A DNA stretch of 64,000 bases from Phaeacidiphilus oryzae TH49. Its GTDB lineage: Bacteria; Actinomycetota; Actinomycetes; Streptomycetales; Streptomycetaceae. A program made the translations under genes and the position numbers. The notes under the pieces are model-generated. The model saw nothing but the letters and a program-made list of their open reading frames with translations. It was not told the origin of the DNA and ran no database searches. This document shows, piece by piece, positions 8,567 through 17,973 of the stretch. Numbering within the stretch: position 1 is the stretch's first letter; every line of letters starts with the position of its first letter. The stretch covers positions 1,868,055 through 1,932,054 of the forward strand of contig NZ_JQMQ01000005.1 in NCBI RefSeq assembly GCF_000744815.1, read 5' to 3'.

Positions 8567-10039
8567 GTGACCGAGCACCACGCCGCGCCCAGCACGACCG
8601 CCGATCCCGCCGCCCCGTTCGCCGCTCCGCACTTCATCGGGATCGGCGGGGCCGGGATGTCCGGGCTCGCCAAGATCCTCGCGACGCGCGGCGCCCGGGT
8701 CTCCGGCAGCGACGCCAAGGAGTCCGCCACCGTCCAGGCGCTGCGCGAGCTGGGCGCCGAGGTGGCGATCGGGCACGCCGCCGGGAACCTCCCGGCCGGC
8801 GCCGACTGCGTGGTGGTCTCCAGCGCGATCCGGGAGGACAACCCGGAGCTGGCCGCGGCCCGCGAGCGGGGGCTGCCCGTCGTCCACCGCTCGGACGCGC
8901 TGGCCGCGCTGATGGCCGGCCGCCGCGCGCTGGCCGTCGCCGGCACCCACGGGAAGACGACCACCACCAGCATGCTCGCGGTCTCGCTGAGCGCCCTCGG
9001 TCTGGACCCCTCGTACGCGATCGGCGGGGACCTGGACGTCCCGGGCAGCAACGCCCGGCACGGCGAGGGCGGGATCTTCGTCGCCGAGGCGGACGAGAGC
9101 GACCGCTCCTTCCACAAGTACGCGCCCGAGGTGGCGATCGTGCTCAACGTGGAGCTGGACCACCACGCCAACTACGCCTCCCTAGAGGAGGTCTTCGAGT
9201 CCTTCGAGACCTTCGTCGGCCGGATCGTGCCCGGCGGCACGCTGGTGGTGAACACCGACCACCCGGGCGGCGCCGAGCTGGCCCGCCGGGTCTCCGGGCG
9301 GCCGGAGCTGAACGTGGTCCGGGTCGGGGCGAACGCCGACGCCGAGGTCCGCGTCCTGCGGGTCGAGCCGCACGGGATGTCCAGCCAGGTCACCGTGGCA
9401 CTGGCGGACGATCAGGAGACCCCGGGCGAGCTGGAGTTCACCGTCAGCGTGCCCGGCCGGCACTACGCCCACAACGCGGTGGCCGCGCTGGCCGCCGGGC
9501 GGGCGCTGGGCGTCCCCGCGGCCGAGCTGGCCAAGGCGCTGGGCGAGTACCACGGCGTGCGGCGGCGGCTGCAGCTGAAGGGGACCGCCCGCGGCGTGCA
9601 GGTGATCGACTCGTACGCCCACCACCCGACCGAGATCGCCGCCGACCTGGAGGCGGTGCGGGAGGGCGCCGGCGGGGGCCGGGTGCTGGTGGTCTTCCAG
9701 CCCCATCTGTTCAGCCGTACGCAGCAGCTCGGGGTGGAGATGGGCGAGGCGCTCGCGCTCGCCGACGAGGTCGTGGTGCTGGCGGTCTACCCGGCGCGCG
9801 AGGACCCGATCCCCGGCGTGACCAGCGCGATCGTCGCCGACTCGGCCCGGGCGAAGGGTACCGCCGTGCATACAGGGCACTCGCTGGCGGAGGCGCCCGC
9901 GGTGCTGGCCGGACTGGCCCGGGAGGGCGACCTGGTGCTGACCATGGGCGCCGGGGACGTCACCTCGGCCGGACCGGAGATCCTGGCCGCCCTCGAAATG
10001 CCGGGCACCCCGGCCGACGTTGCACCCACCGGCGACTGA
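8567..10039 (+). CDS. murC: UDP-N-acetylmuramate--L-alanine ligase
   Basis: A 490-residue MurC. The N-terminal Rossmann motif GIGGAGMSGLA binds the UDP substrate. The central ATPase motif is AVAGTHGKTTTTSML, followed by ADESDRSF and NVELDHHANY (metal and carbamate-type residues). The C-terminal ligase domain has SYAHHPTEIAADLEAV. It adds L-Ala to UDP-MurNAc in cytoplasmic peptidoglycan synthesis. GTG at 8567 was chosen because GGGAGA lies 8 nt upstream; the longer frame from 8510 has no ribosome site. It sits outside the dcw cluster, as in other streptomycetes. msrB follows 15 bp downstream. Confidence 0.96.
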   Translation: MTEHHAAPSTTADPAAPFAAPHFIGIGGAGMSGLAKILATRGARVSGSDAKESATVQALRELGAEVAIGHAAGNLPAGADCVVVSSAIREDNPELAAARERGLPVVHRSDALAALMAGRRALAVAGTHGKTTTTSMLAVSLSALGLDPSYAIGGDLDVPGSNARHGEGGIFVAEADESDRSFHKYAPEVAIVLNVELDHHANYASLEEVFESFETFVGRIVPGGTLVVNTDHPGGAELARRVSGRPELNVVRVGANADAEVRVLRVEPHGMSSQVTVALADDQETPGELEFTVSVPGRHYAHNAVAALAAGRALGVPAAELAKALGEYHGVRRRLQLKGTARGVQVIDSYAHHPTEIAADLEAVREGAGGGRVLVVFQPHLFSRTQQLGVEMGEALALADEVVVLAVYPAREDPIPGVTSAIVADSARAKGTAVHTGHSLAEAPAVLAGLAREGDLVLTMGAGDVTSAGPEILAALEMPGTPADVAPTGD

Positions 10040-10054
10040 GGAGTGAGCTAACGC

Positions 10055-10492
10055 ATGAGCGACCAGACCAGGGCCTATCCCGTCCAGCACACCGACCAGG
10101 AGTGGCGCGAGCGGCTGAACCCGGAGGAGTACCAGGTGCTCCGCCAGGCCGGCACCGAGCGCCCCTTCGTCGGCGAGTACACCGACACCACCACCGAGGG
10201 CGTCTACGCCTGCCGCGCCTGCGGAGCGGAGCTGTTCACCTCGGACACCAAGTTCCCCTCGCACTGCGGCTGGCCCAGCTTCTACGACCCGCGGGACGCG
10301 AAGGCGGTGGAGCTGATCGAGGACCGTTCCATGGGAATGGTCCGGACCGAGGTCCGGTGCGCGAACTGCGGCTCGCACCTCGGCCACGTCTTCGAGGGCG
10401 AGGGCTACCCCACCCCCACCGACCAGCGCTACTGCATCAACTCCATCTCGCTGACGCTGCGGCCGAAGGGGACGTCGGGCTCGGCGGAGTAG
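10055..10492 (+). CDS. msrB: Peptide-methionine (R)-S-oxide reductase
   Basis: A 145-residue MsrB. Two CxxC pairs, CRACGAELF and CANCGSHLGHVF, form the structural zinc site. The catalytic cysteine is in RYCINSISL near the C-terminus. A GAGGAG site lies upstream of the ATG, and the 15-bp distance to murC suggests co-transcription. It reduces methionine-R-sulfoxide in oxidised proteins. It converges on the TPR gene with a 22-bp gap. Confidence 0.95.
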   Translation: MSDQTRAYPVQHTDQEWRERLNPEEYQVLRQAGTERPFVGEYTDTTTEGVYACRACGAELFTSDTKFPSHCGWPSFYDPRDAKAVELIEDRSMGMVRTEVRCANCGSHLGHVFEGEGYPTPTDQRYCINSISLTLRPKGTSGSAE

Positions 10493-10514
10493 CGGAGTAG
10501 CGGCTCGGCCGGGG

Positions 10515-13500
10515 TCAGCCCTCCGGGCTCTGCTCAGGGCGCCGGCTCTCCCGTTCGCCCTCCGCTAGGCGGGCGTCGGTGTCGCCGAGTACCTGGACCG
10601 CCTGGTCCAGGCCGGCCCGCCGGCAGCGCGGAACGGTCTCGGCGATCCGCCGTCTGGCCTCGGTGAAGCGGGAGAGCCGACCCTCGACCAGGGCGGCGAT
10701 CCGGACGGCCTCGGCCCTGGGCGCCTCGGTCTCGGGGTCGTCGGGGCCGGGGCCCGACTCGTAGGCGGCGATGGCGCGCTCCAGCTCGGCCAGGCCCTCC
10801 TGGTAGCGCTCCGCGTCGGCCAGCAGGCGGCCCCGCCGGTAGCCGGACTGGCCGGACTGGAACCAGGCCTGGACCGGCAGTCCGGCCCCGACCGCGTCGG
10901 CCAGCACGGAGTCGGCCCGGTCGAGAAGGGCCAGGGCCTCGGGGAGGGCGTCCTCCGCCTCGGACCGCCCGATCCGGCTCGCCGACTCATGGAGCATCGC
11001 GACCGCGTGGTCGGCGCGCGGGGCGCGGCGGTGGGCGGTGAGGGCGTGTTCGCGCGCGGTGGCGGCCTCCTCCGGGCGCCCGGCCCGGAGGAGGGCGACG
11101 GCGGCCTCGCAGGCGACCATGGTGTGGACGCCCTGCTCGTCCTCCGGCCAGTCCGCGATGGCGGCGGCCAGGGAGACGAACTCCTCGGCCGCGTCCCGGT
11201 GTTCCCCCAGTTCGGTGAGGCCGCGGGCGAGGTCGAGGCGGGCCTGGGCGCGCTGCCGCCCCTCCAGGCCGCCGCGCTGCGCCGGCCCGCTCTCGATGTG
11301 GAGGAGGGATTCGAGGATCGAGACCGCTTCGGCGGTGCGGCCGGTGTCCCGCAGCAGGGTGGCCAGCAGGCAGCGGGAGCGGGCGGCCTCGGCGGGGACG
11401 CCGTCGCGGTCGAAGCCGTCGGCCGCCGCGGTGAGGTGCTGGGCGGCCTCGGCCGGCCGGCCGCTGGAGGCGAGGGCGAAGCCGAGCAGCGAGTGCGCCG
11501 AGGCGTGCGGGAAGTCCCGTTCGCCGGGGTGGACCGCGGCCAGGGCCAGCGCCTCCCGGGCGGTCTCGACGGCCTCCGGCAGGCGGTTCGAGCGCATCCG
11601 GATCTCGGCCCGCAGCAGCAGCACGCGGGGCAGCCGCCAGGGATGGCCGCAGTCGGTCAGGATCCGCTCGGCGTGGGCGAGTTCGGCCTCGGCCCGCTCG
11701 GGGTCGCCGTGCCGGAGGAGCACCAGGGCCGCGTACTCGTACGCGGTGGCCTCGCAGTGCGGACGGCCGGCCCGGCGAGCCTCGGCGAGGAGGGCCGCGT
11801 TCTCCCGCTCGAAGCGGGCGAGCACCTCCGGCTCCTGCTCCCCCGCCGGAGCCGACTCCCCCGCCGGCTCGGCGGCGGGTAGTTCGGTGGCCTCGCGGTA
11901 GGCGGCGAAGGCGCGGCACTGGCGGATCAGCACCTGCTCCAGCGGTTCCGCCTCGCCGGCCGCACGGTCGAGGACCTCGTCCAGCTCCGCCCAGTCGATC
12001 GATTCCCCGTCCTCCCGGCGGCCGGCCCGGCGGGCGCGGGCGAGGAGCGCCCGGCCGGGCACTCCCGCGCGGGCGTACAGGTCGGCCGCGACGGCGAGTT
12101 CGGCGCGGGCCTCGGTGGTCCGGCCGCGGTCGCCGTGCTCGAAGGCACGGCGTTCGGCGAGCTCGGCGGAGAGGAGCTCGGGCGGGCCGAGGTCGGGGTC
12201 GAGGGGGGTGGCGGGGTCCGCCGGGCCACCCGGGCCGATCCGGCGGGCGATCTCGCGCCAGAGGCCGTCGGTGTCCGGAAGACCGTCGAGGCGCAGCGCG
12301 CGGGCCCGGCGGATCAGCTCGGACAGGTCCTGCTTGGACAGGTCCTGCCCGGTCATCCCGGTCCCCGCCGCCTGGGCGCTCTCCGCAGCGTTCGCGACGG
12401 CCGGCTCCGGGGCGGGGACGGTCGCGGGCAGCAGGGCGACGCGGAGGCCGAGGGCGAGCGGCCGGTCGGTGAGCGGGCGGCGGGCCAGCCTGGCGCGGCG
12501 CTGGTCGGAGCAGGCGGTGGTGCCGTTGCGGGCGTCGAAGCGCTCGGCGATGGCCTGCCCCTCGCGCTCGGCCCACTCGTGGAGGCCGCGCACGGTCCAG
12601 CTGCCGCCGGGCGGGTCCGCGGCGGGCGCGTCGCCGTGCCCGAGCTCCAGCAGACGGGCCGTCAACTGCTGTACCCCGGCCAGGAGTCCGTGGTAGGAGC
12701 GCGGGTCGCCGGCCGCCCCGGCGAACCGCTCCCGGTTCTCGGCGAGGATCTCGAGTCCGCGCGGTTCGTTGCCGCTGAGCGCGCAGAACTCCAGGTGGAG
12801 CCCGATCTGCCCGTTGGCGCTCGCCGACCGCCGGGCGGCCCGGTAGCCGGACAGGTGGGCGGTGCGGGCCTCCTCCAGCCGGCCCAGCCGGAGCAGCGGG
12901 AGGAGGGCCGTGCCCTGGCTGGAGTACGGCTCGATACTGCAGGTGCTGCGGCCGTCCAGGGCCGGGCGCAGGGCCTCGACCGCCCGCTCGTCCTCGCCGC
13001 GCAGCACGAAGTACTCGGCCTTGTGGCGGTGTTCGCAGACCTCGCAGTCGCTGTACCGGGCGCGCGGGCGGGCCGCCCACAGCTCGAAGGCCTCCTCGCG
13101 GCCGATGCCGGTGTGGTCGGCCAGGTGGAACCGCCGGGCGTAGTACGGCTGGAGGTCGAGTCCGGCCTCCTGGTAGCGGCGGCGCATCTCGGCCAGCCAG
13201 CCGTGGGAGCTCTCCAGCGGCACCTCGGGCAGCCCGAGGAGGGCACTGGCCACCCACTTGAACCGCCAGAAGACCTGCTGCCGGGCCCAGTCGCCGAAGG
13301 CCCCCGGGGAGGCGTCCCAGAGCTTGAGTATCCGGGCGAAGACCACCGGGACCTTCCGGGTCTCGGTGTCGTACTCGTACGCCTCCATCAGGTCGAGGAG
13401 GGCCAGCACGAGCAGCTCGTCGTCGTCGAACTGCTCGGCCGCGGCGGCGAGTTCCTCGGCGACGACGGTACGGGCGCGGCCGTACGGCTCGGCGTCGTTG

Positions 13501-13541
13501 GCGCGGAGGGCGTCGAGGACGGCGTCCCTGGTGTCCAGCAT
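10515..13541 (-). CDS. Large TPR-repeat protein translationally coupled to an HSP90-family protein
   Basis: A protein of about 1,008 residues made mostly of helical tetratricopeptide-like repeats. The first 350 residues include a cysteine cluster CEVCEHRHKAEYFVLRG that resembles a metal-binding or TPR start, followed by repeated A/L-rich helix pairs such as LRLGRLEEARTAHLSGYRAA. Residues about 460-1000 are classical TPR-like pairs, for example ERAEAELAHAERILTDCGHP and AQARLDLARGLTELGEHRDA. No signal peptide or membrane segment is present. The ATG overlaps the stop of the HSP90 gene (TGATG), so the two are translationally coupled. TPR proteins commonly dock to HSP90, so a dedicated co-chaperone or client scaffold is a reasonable inference. 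Confidence 0.8.
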   Translation of the reverse strand: MLDTRDAVLDALRANDAEPYGRARTVVAEELAAAAEQFDDDELLVLALLDLMEAYEYDTETRKVPVVFARILKLWDASPGAFGDWARQQVFWRFKWVASALLGLPEVPLESSHGWLAEMRRRYQEAGLDLQPYYARRFHLADHTGIGREEAFELWAARPRARYSDCEVCEHRHKAEYFVLRGEDERAVEALRPALDGRSTCSIEPYSSQGTALLPLLRLGRLEEARTAHLSGYRAARRSASANGQIGLHLEFCALSGNEPRGLEILAENRERFAGAAGDPRSYHGLLAGVQQLTARLLELGHGDAPAADPPGGSWTVRGLHEWAEREGQAIAERFDARNGTTACSDQRRARLARRPLTDRPLALGLRVALLPATVPAPEPAVANAAESAQAAGTGMTGQDLSKQDLSELIRRARALRLDGLPDTDGLWREIARRIGPGGPADPATPLDPDLGPPELLSAELAERRAFEHGDRGRTTEARAELAVAADLYARAGVPGRALLARARRAGRREDGESIDWAELDEVLDRAAGEAEPLEQVLIRQCRAFAAYREATELPAAEPAGESAPAGEQEPEVLARFERENAALLAEARRAGRPHCEATAYEYAALVLLRHGDPERAEAELAHAERILTDCGHPWRLPRVLLLRAEIRMRSNRLPEAVETAREALALAAVHPGERDFPHASAHSLLGFALASSGRPAEAAQHLTAAADGFDRDGVPAEAARSRCLLATLLRDTGRTAEAVSILESLLHIESGPAQRGGLEGRQRAQARLDLARGLTELGEHRDAAEEFVSLAAAIADWPEDEQGVHTMVACEAAVALLRAGRPEEAATAREHALTAHRRAPRADHAVAMLHESASRIGRSEAEDALPEALALLDRADSVLADAVGAGLPVQAWFQSGQSGYRRGRLLADAERYQEGLAELERAIAAYESGPGPDDPETEAPRAEAVRIAALVEGRLSRFTEARRRIAETVPRCRRAGLDQAVQVLGDTDARLAEGERESRRPEQSPEG

Positions 13542-15460
13542 CAGCGCTCCCTGCCGTGCGGGCCGTCGGTTCCTTGGCGGCCGCCGGGGCGGCCGGCGTC
13601 CTCGACCGCGCCGAGGGCGAAGTCGAGGAGGTTGAGGGAGGCCCGGTTGAGGAGCGCGGACTCGCTGGGGCGCAGCGGCCGGCGGGTCATCAGCAGGGCC
13701 TGGCCGTAGAGGGTCTCCACGGCGGTGGCCGCCAGCTCCCGGTGGCCGATCCCGACGGCCCGGCGGACCAGCGGGTTGAGGTGGTTGAGGATCAGCTGCG
13801 CACGGGGCTCGGCGGAGCGCAGCGAGCCGAGGATGTCCGCCCACAACCCGTCCGCCTCCTGGGCGAGTTCGGCCCGGGTGCGCTCGTGCCGGGCCTCCCG
13901 GTCGTCCAGCAGCAGGGCGGGTGCGGCGGCGGGGTGGAAGCTGCGCAGGGCGACGTCGCACTCGAAGCGGGCGACGGTCTCCCGGGCGATCGCCAGGAAG
14001 CCGGCCGCGGCCAGCTCCACCACCGGGTCGACGCCGTCCAGATGGGCGGTGACGGTGTCCGGGTCGAGGTCGGCGACGGTGGTGCCGGGACGGACCTCGG
14101 GCAGCCGGTGGACCAGGTCGCGGACGTAGGCGTAGCCGCCGTTCACCACGCCGAGTCCGGCCGCCGAGGCGATCTGCGCGACCTGCCGGAACTCCTCGAC
14201 GGTGCGGGTGACCAGCACCACCGGGTGGCTGCGGGCGAACTCGTCGAGGGTGACGTCCCCGTCCGTGGTCTCGAACGGCAGCCAGGGCAGCAGCACCCGC
14301 AGGAGCTCGTCGTCGTAGCGGGCGAGCGCCTTGATGGCGAGGTGGTGGACGGCGGCGAACCGCTGGAGCAGCACGGGGTCGGAGGCGGAGAGGCCGGCCA
14401 GCCAGTCCCGGATCCGGGCGCCCAGGGCGTCCCGGACCGCGGCCAGCGTCTCGTCCTCGTACAGCGCCTCGCGGGAGGCGGTCGGGCGGAGGCTGTCCGC
14501 GTCCACCGCGCAGCGCACGAAGTACGCCCACTCCGGAAGGAGTTCCTCGCCGCGCTCGGTGAGGAGCATCCCCTTGAGGTGCACCCGGTGGCCGGAGCGG
14601 CGGTCCGCGGGGACGTCCTCGGGGAGGACGAAGGCCGCGCCGGTGAGCCCGACCGCGGGCAGCGCCAGGTCGATCGAGGCGAGCGGGGTGAAGCCGAAGG
14701 TCTCGCGGCAGTACCCGGCCAGGGCCTCGGCCCGTTCGGCGCGGGTGGCGTGGCGGCGGGCCCAGGGCGGCGGGGTGTCGTCGATCCGGACGGCGCCGTC
14801 CCGCGCCCCCTCCTCCTCCACGGTGACCGGGTGCCGCAGCAGCCGGCCGTAGTGGAGGGCGAGCCGGCGGACCTCGGCGGGGGCGGTGTACTCGGCGGCG
14901 TCCGGGCGGGGCCGCAGGCTGACGGTGGTGCCGGGCTCGGGCTGGGCGGAGGCGGGGAGGACGGTGAGGGTGTACCGGCCGTCGGAGCCGCCGACCCAGC
15001 GGACCGCCGGCGCCCCGGGGTCCGCCGCGGAGCGGCTGACCACGGTGATCTGGTCCGCGACGGTGAAGCAGGCGAGCAGGCCGATGCCGAACTGACCGAT
15101 GAACTCGGCCCTGGTGCCGGCGAGTTGCTCGGCCAGCCGCGCCTCGGGGCCGCCGGCGGACGCGACACGCTTGGAGCTGCGGCCGATGGTGGCGAGGAAG
15201 GTGTGGACGTCGGCCTCGGTGAGGCCGATCCCGGTGTCGGTGACGGTCAGCCGCTCCCCGGTGCGGATGGTGATCCGGGCGGGGGCGTCGGGGTCGCGGG
15301 CCTGCCGGGCGGAGACCGCGTCCACCGCGTTCTGCAGCAGCTCGCGCAGGTAGACCTGGGGGCTGGTGTAGAGGTGGTGGGAGAGGAGGTCGACGAGCCC
15401 GCGCAGGTCCACCTGGAAGAGGCGGGCGTCGTCCGACGGCTGGGCTGCTGGTGCTGACAC
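13541..15460 (-). CDS. HSP90/HtpG-family GHKL ATPase
   Basis: A 639-residue HSP90-type protein. The Bergerat ATP site is complete: ELLQNAVDAVSAR (E and N), VTDTGIGLT (DxGxG) and EFIGQFGIGLLACF (lid glycines). The middle domain contains a typical HSP90 segment HRVHLKGMLLTERGEELLPEW and SLRPTASREALYEDETL, the conserved catalytic-arginine region. It is HtpG-like in length but diverges from classical HtpG at the N-terminus and C-terminus. GTG start at 15460; no strong ribosome site. The next gene (TPR) overlaps by 1 nt, and a DUF4034-like gene lies 114 nt upstream on the same strand. Confidence 0.88.
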   Translation of the reverse strand: MSAPAAQPSDDARLFQVDLRGLVDLLSHHLYTSPQVYLRELLQNAVDAVSARQARDPDAPARITIRTGERLTVTDTGIGLTEADVHTFLATIGRSSKRVASAGGPEARLAEQLAGTRAEFIGQFGIGLLACFTVADQITVVSRSAADPGAPAVRWVGGSDGRYTLTVLPASAQPEPGTTVSLRPRPDAAEYTAPAEVRRLALHYGRLLRHPVTVEEEGARDGAVRIDDTPPPWARRHATRAERAEALAGYCRETFGFTPLASIDLALPAVGLTGAAFVLPEDVPADRRSGHRVHLKGMLLTERGEELLPEWAYFVRCAVDADSLRPTASREALYEDETLAAVRDALGARIRDWLAGLSASDPVLLQRFAAVHHLAIKALARYDDELLRVLLPWLPFETTDGDVTLDEFARSHPVVLVTRTVEEFRQVAQIASAAGLGVVNGGYAYVRDLVHRLPEVRPGTTVADLDPDTVTAHLDGVDPVVELAAAGFLAIARETVARFECDVALRSFHPAAAPALLLDDREARHERTRAELAQEADGLWADILGSLRSAEPRAQLILNHLNPLVRRAVGIGHRELAATAVETLYGQALLMTRRPLRPSESALLNRASLNLLDFALGAVEDAGRPGGRQGTDGPHGRER

Positions 15461-15574
15461 GGCTGGTACGGCCCCCTGGAGATGCGGCTTCTCGGTATCG
15501 GCGTGGTGGGCGGGTCGGCGGGCGGGATCGACGGGTGGATCGGCGGGCGGCTTGGTGGGCGACTCGGCGGGCGG

Positions 15575-16642
15575 TCAGCCGAGACAGCGGTCGCGGTGCA
15601 GTCGGAAGGCCGCCTCCGGCCCCGAGTTGAAGTACTGCCAGGGCGCCTCGGTGACCAGGCCGTCCAGTTCGAGGAAGAGCCGGCGGGCCGACTCGTCGTC
15701 CCGGGCCAGCGAGAAGGCCATCGCGAACACGTTGTGGACCAGCTGCCAGCCGGGCCGGCGGGGGAAGTCGGGGTGGAAGACGGAACGGCGGGCCGCCTCG
15801 ACCAGCTCCTCGCGGACGGCCGGCCGCCGGAGGTAGGCGGCCCCCTCGGCCCCGCCGTCCAGCTCGCACCAGTGCTCGACATGGGCGCGGGCGACCAGCT
15901 CGTGCAGCGGGCTGCCGTCCGGGGCCGCGGCGGAGACCTCACGGGCGAAGCCGTGCAGCTCCTCGAAGGAGCCGCTCCACCGGGGGCAGAATCCGAGCAG
16001 CCGGTCGCGGTGGGCGGTCAGGTCGGACGGGGAGCGGCGGACGGCGGCCTCGAAGCGGACGCGGGAGATCTCCGGGCCCAGACTGGCCCCCCTGGCGATC
16101 ACCAGCAGGGAGTTCCAGGGCGCGGACCACGCCGGACGCAGCTCGGCGGCCCGGAAGAGCTGCTCCTCGGCGATGCGCAGCCGGTCGAAGAAGGTGTCCC
16201 ACTGCTCGCGGCTGACGTCCTTCGCGAGGGCCGAGGTGCGGGCCTCCCAGCCCCATCTGACGTGCCGCGCGCCGGAGAGGAGCAGGGGCAGGGCGGCCCC
16301 TTCGCCGTCGCCCCCTTCGCGTCCTCCGCCCCCTTCGGGTCCTTCGCGTCCTTCCCCCTGCCCGTCCCCTGCGGCTGCCTCCTCCTTCTCGGCCTTCTCG
16401 GCCGCGGCGGGCAGCCACTCCTCCAGGCCCTTCAGCCCGGCGAGGCCCGAGACGAGCCGGCCGAGGTCCTCCGGGTCGTCCGGGTCGAGGGCGGAGAGGA
16501 GGGCGTCGCGCAGCGCCGGCCAGTCGCGGGCGGCGGCCACCGAGCGCAGGCCGCTTATCCGGTGGTCGCCGCAGTCGGGATCGAGCCGTACGGCGGCCCG
16601 CCCGCGCATCCGCCGCCCGAGCGTCCCGAACAGACTCTTCAC
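15575..16642 (-). CDS. DUF4034-like hypothetical protein upstream of the HSP90 gene
   Basis: A 355-residue cytoplasmic protein with no signal peptide. Residues 1-75 are helical (RSVAAARDWPALRDALLSAL). Residues about 85-120 form a charged, Gly/Glu-rich linker. The rest resembles DUF4034-type proteins: RIAEEQLFRAAELRPAWSAPW, then LEHW-type and WQLVHNVFAMAFSLARDDES. It is alpha-helical and TPR-like overall. GTG start with GGGGGGAA just upstream. It probably heads the HSP90/TPR group. Its biochemical role is unknown, and the DUF4034 assignment is from memory of the pattern, not a search. Confidence 0.65.
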   Translation of the reverse strand: MKSLFGTLGRRMRGRAAVRLDPDCGDHRISGLRSVAAARDWPALRDALLSALDPDDPEDLGRLVSGLAGLKGLEEWLPAAAEKAEKEEAAAGDGQGEGREGPEGGGGREGGDGEGAALPLLLSGARHVRWGWEARTSALAKDVSREQWDTFFDRLRIAEEQLFRAAELRPAWSAPWNSLLVIARGASLGPEISRVRFEAAVRRSPSDLTAHRDRLLGFCPRWSGSFEELHGFAREVSAAAPDGSPLHELVARAHVEHWCELDGGAEGAAYLRRPAVREELVEAARRSVFHPDFPRRPGWQLVHNVFAMAFSLARDDESARRLFLELDGLVTEAPWQYFNSGPEAAFRLHRDRCLG

Positions 16643-17092
16643 CGATTCCCCCCGGCGCCTTCCGAATTCGAACTCGGGAACTACCTATCACGTGACCCGG
16701 CTCACGGTCCACGAGTACGGCCTGCCACAGGGGTGCGAAGGCCTACGAAACGGGAGAGTCGAGACCGGGGCGCGGCCCCGGGGCCCGGAGCGGGCGGGCG
16801 CGGGCGAACGGACGGCGCCGAGCCCCGTTTCCGCGCACGAACCTCAAATCTTGCTCTGAGAAGGCGGTGCAGAGCTTCCCCGGACCGCCTCGGGGCGCCA
16901 TCCTCAGGCGCTGGGGGATGGCGGGGCCGGCCCCGCGTCGGGCACGGGGGACCCGGCACGCGGCCGGCCCTGCTCAACTCCCGGCGGCCGTGCGGCCTTC
17001 CGCGTCCCGCGCGGTGATCGCATGCCGAGACGGCGCGATCACGGTTTGATATCGCGGCCGGAAATGGCGTGGCCGCAGCCGGGCGCGCCGGT
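16643..17092. other. Intergenic region between divergent genes
   Basis: About 450 bp separate the DUF4034-like gene (minus) and the TIGR04222 gene (plus). Several reading frames cross it but none has a ribosome site or recognisable protein. Apart from the -10 box at its right end I see no clear element. It should hold the promoter of the HSP90 group. Confidence 0.5.
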
Positions 17093-17098
17093 TAGAAC
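17093..17098 (+). promoter_or_regulatory. -10 box for a probable leaderless transcript
   Basis: TAGAAC lies 7 nt before the ATG at 17106. No ribosome site is present between them. Confidence 0.4.
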
Positions 17099-17105
17099 GG
17101 CACCC

Positions 17106-17966
17106 ATGTCGGTGTTGCTCTTCCTCCTCCCCGCGTGCGTGGTCTCCGCGCTCGCCTGCGCCCGGCTGTGCCGCGCCGTGGCGGCGACCAGCGCCCAGGG
17201 CTCCCCGGAGGAGCTCCTGCCGTCGCCGGCCGGGCCCGACGAGGGGATCGGCCTGTTCGACGCGGCCTATCTGGCGGGCGGCCCGGAGCGGGTGGTCGAC
17301 CTGGTCCTGGTGCGGATGGCGCTGCGCGGCAGGCTGCTGCTGGCGCACACCGGCTGGACCACCGTCGCGCGCCCGGAGCCGGCCGACGAGCTGGAGGAGG
17401 CGGCCTTCGCCGCGATCGGCCCCGAGGGCCAGTGCAGGACCGAGGAGCTGCGCCAGGCGCTGGCCGCCGACCCGGCCGTACTGGAGATCGCCATCCGGCT
17501 GGCCGGGGCCGGGCTCGCGGTGCCGAGCTGGGTGCGGGAGCGGACCAGCAGCGCGGTGCGCGCGGTCCGGCACGCCATGTGGCTGACCGTGCTGTGCCTG
17601 CTGATGGCCCTTCTCACCGGGAGTCTCGGGATCGGCGCCGGACATTCCCGGCCGTCCGCGGTGGCCTCCTGGTTCGCGCTGCCGCTGATCCTCACCACCG
17701 GGACGCTGCTGATGGCCCGGGTCGACGTCTACCCCTACACCCGCTGGGCCGCGCCGGCCGGGCAGGAGCTGCTGCGCCGGCTCGGCGGCATGCGCCGGAG
17801 CCGGCGGGGGCGGCGGGACTCCCTGCCGGGGCGCCGGTGGACGGCGGGCGGCCGGAGCGAGTCGCTGGCCGCGGTGGCGGTCGCCGGGGCGGCCGCGATC
17901 CGCGACCCGCTGCTGCGGGCCGCCCTGCGCCCGCCGCGGCGCTGGGCGGCCGCGGCCGACTGGTGA
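17106..17966 (+). CDS. TIGR04222 domain-containing membrane protein
   Basis: A 286-residue protein with an N-terminal hydrophobic segment (MSVLLFLLPACVVSALACAR) and two further hydrophobic helices near residues 155-215. The region AYLAGGPERVVDLVLVRMAL, with a downstream DELEEAAF..., is the hallmark of the TIGR04222 family of actinobacterial membrane proteins. ATG at 17106 was chosen because a -10 box lies 7 nt upstream and the frame upstream of it is not membrane-like. Function is unknown; relatives sit near diverse genes. It converges on hemQ with only 7 bp between the two stops. Confidence 0.75.
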   Translation: MSVLLFLLPACVVSALACARLCRAVAATSAQGSPEELLPSPAGPDEGIGLFDAAYLAGGPERVVDLVLVRMALRGRLLLAHTGWTTVARPEPADELEEAAFAAIGPEGQCRTEELRQALAADPAVLEIAIRLAGAGLAVPSWVRERTSSAVRAVRHAMWLTVLCLLMALLTGSLGIGAGHSRPSAVASWFALPLILTTGTLLMARVDVYPYTRWAAPAGQELLRRLGGMRRSRRGRRDSLPGRRWTAGGRSESLAAVAVAGAAAIRDPLLRAALRPPRRWAAAADW

Positions 17967-17973
17967 GTCCGGG

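Noticed and set aside
10515-15869. A 1,784-codon frame joining the HSP90 region and the TPR gene
   Set aside because: It joins the TPR protein to Arg/Pro-rich out-of-frame translation of the HSP90 gene. The TPR gene starts at 13541 and HSP90 is read in another frame.
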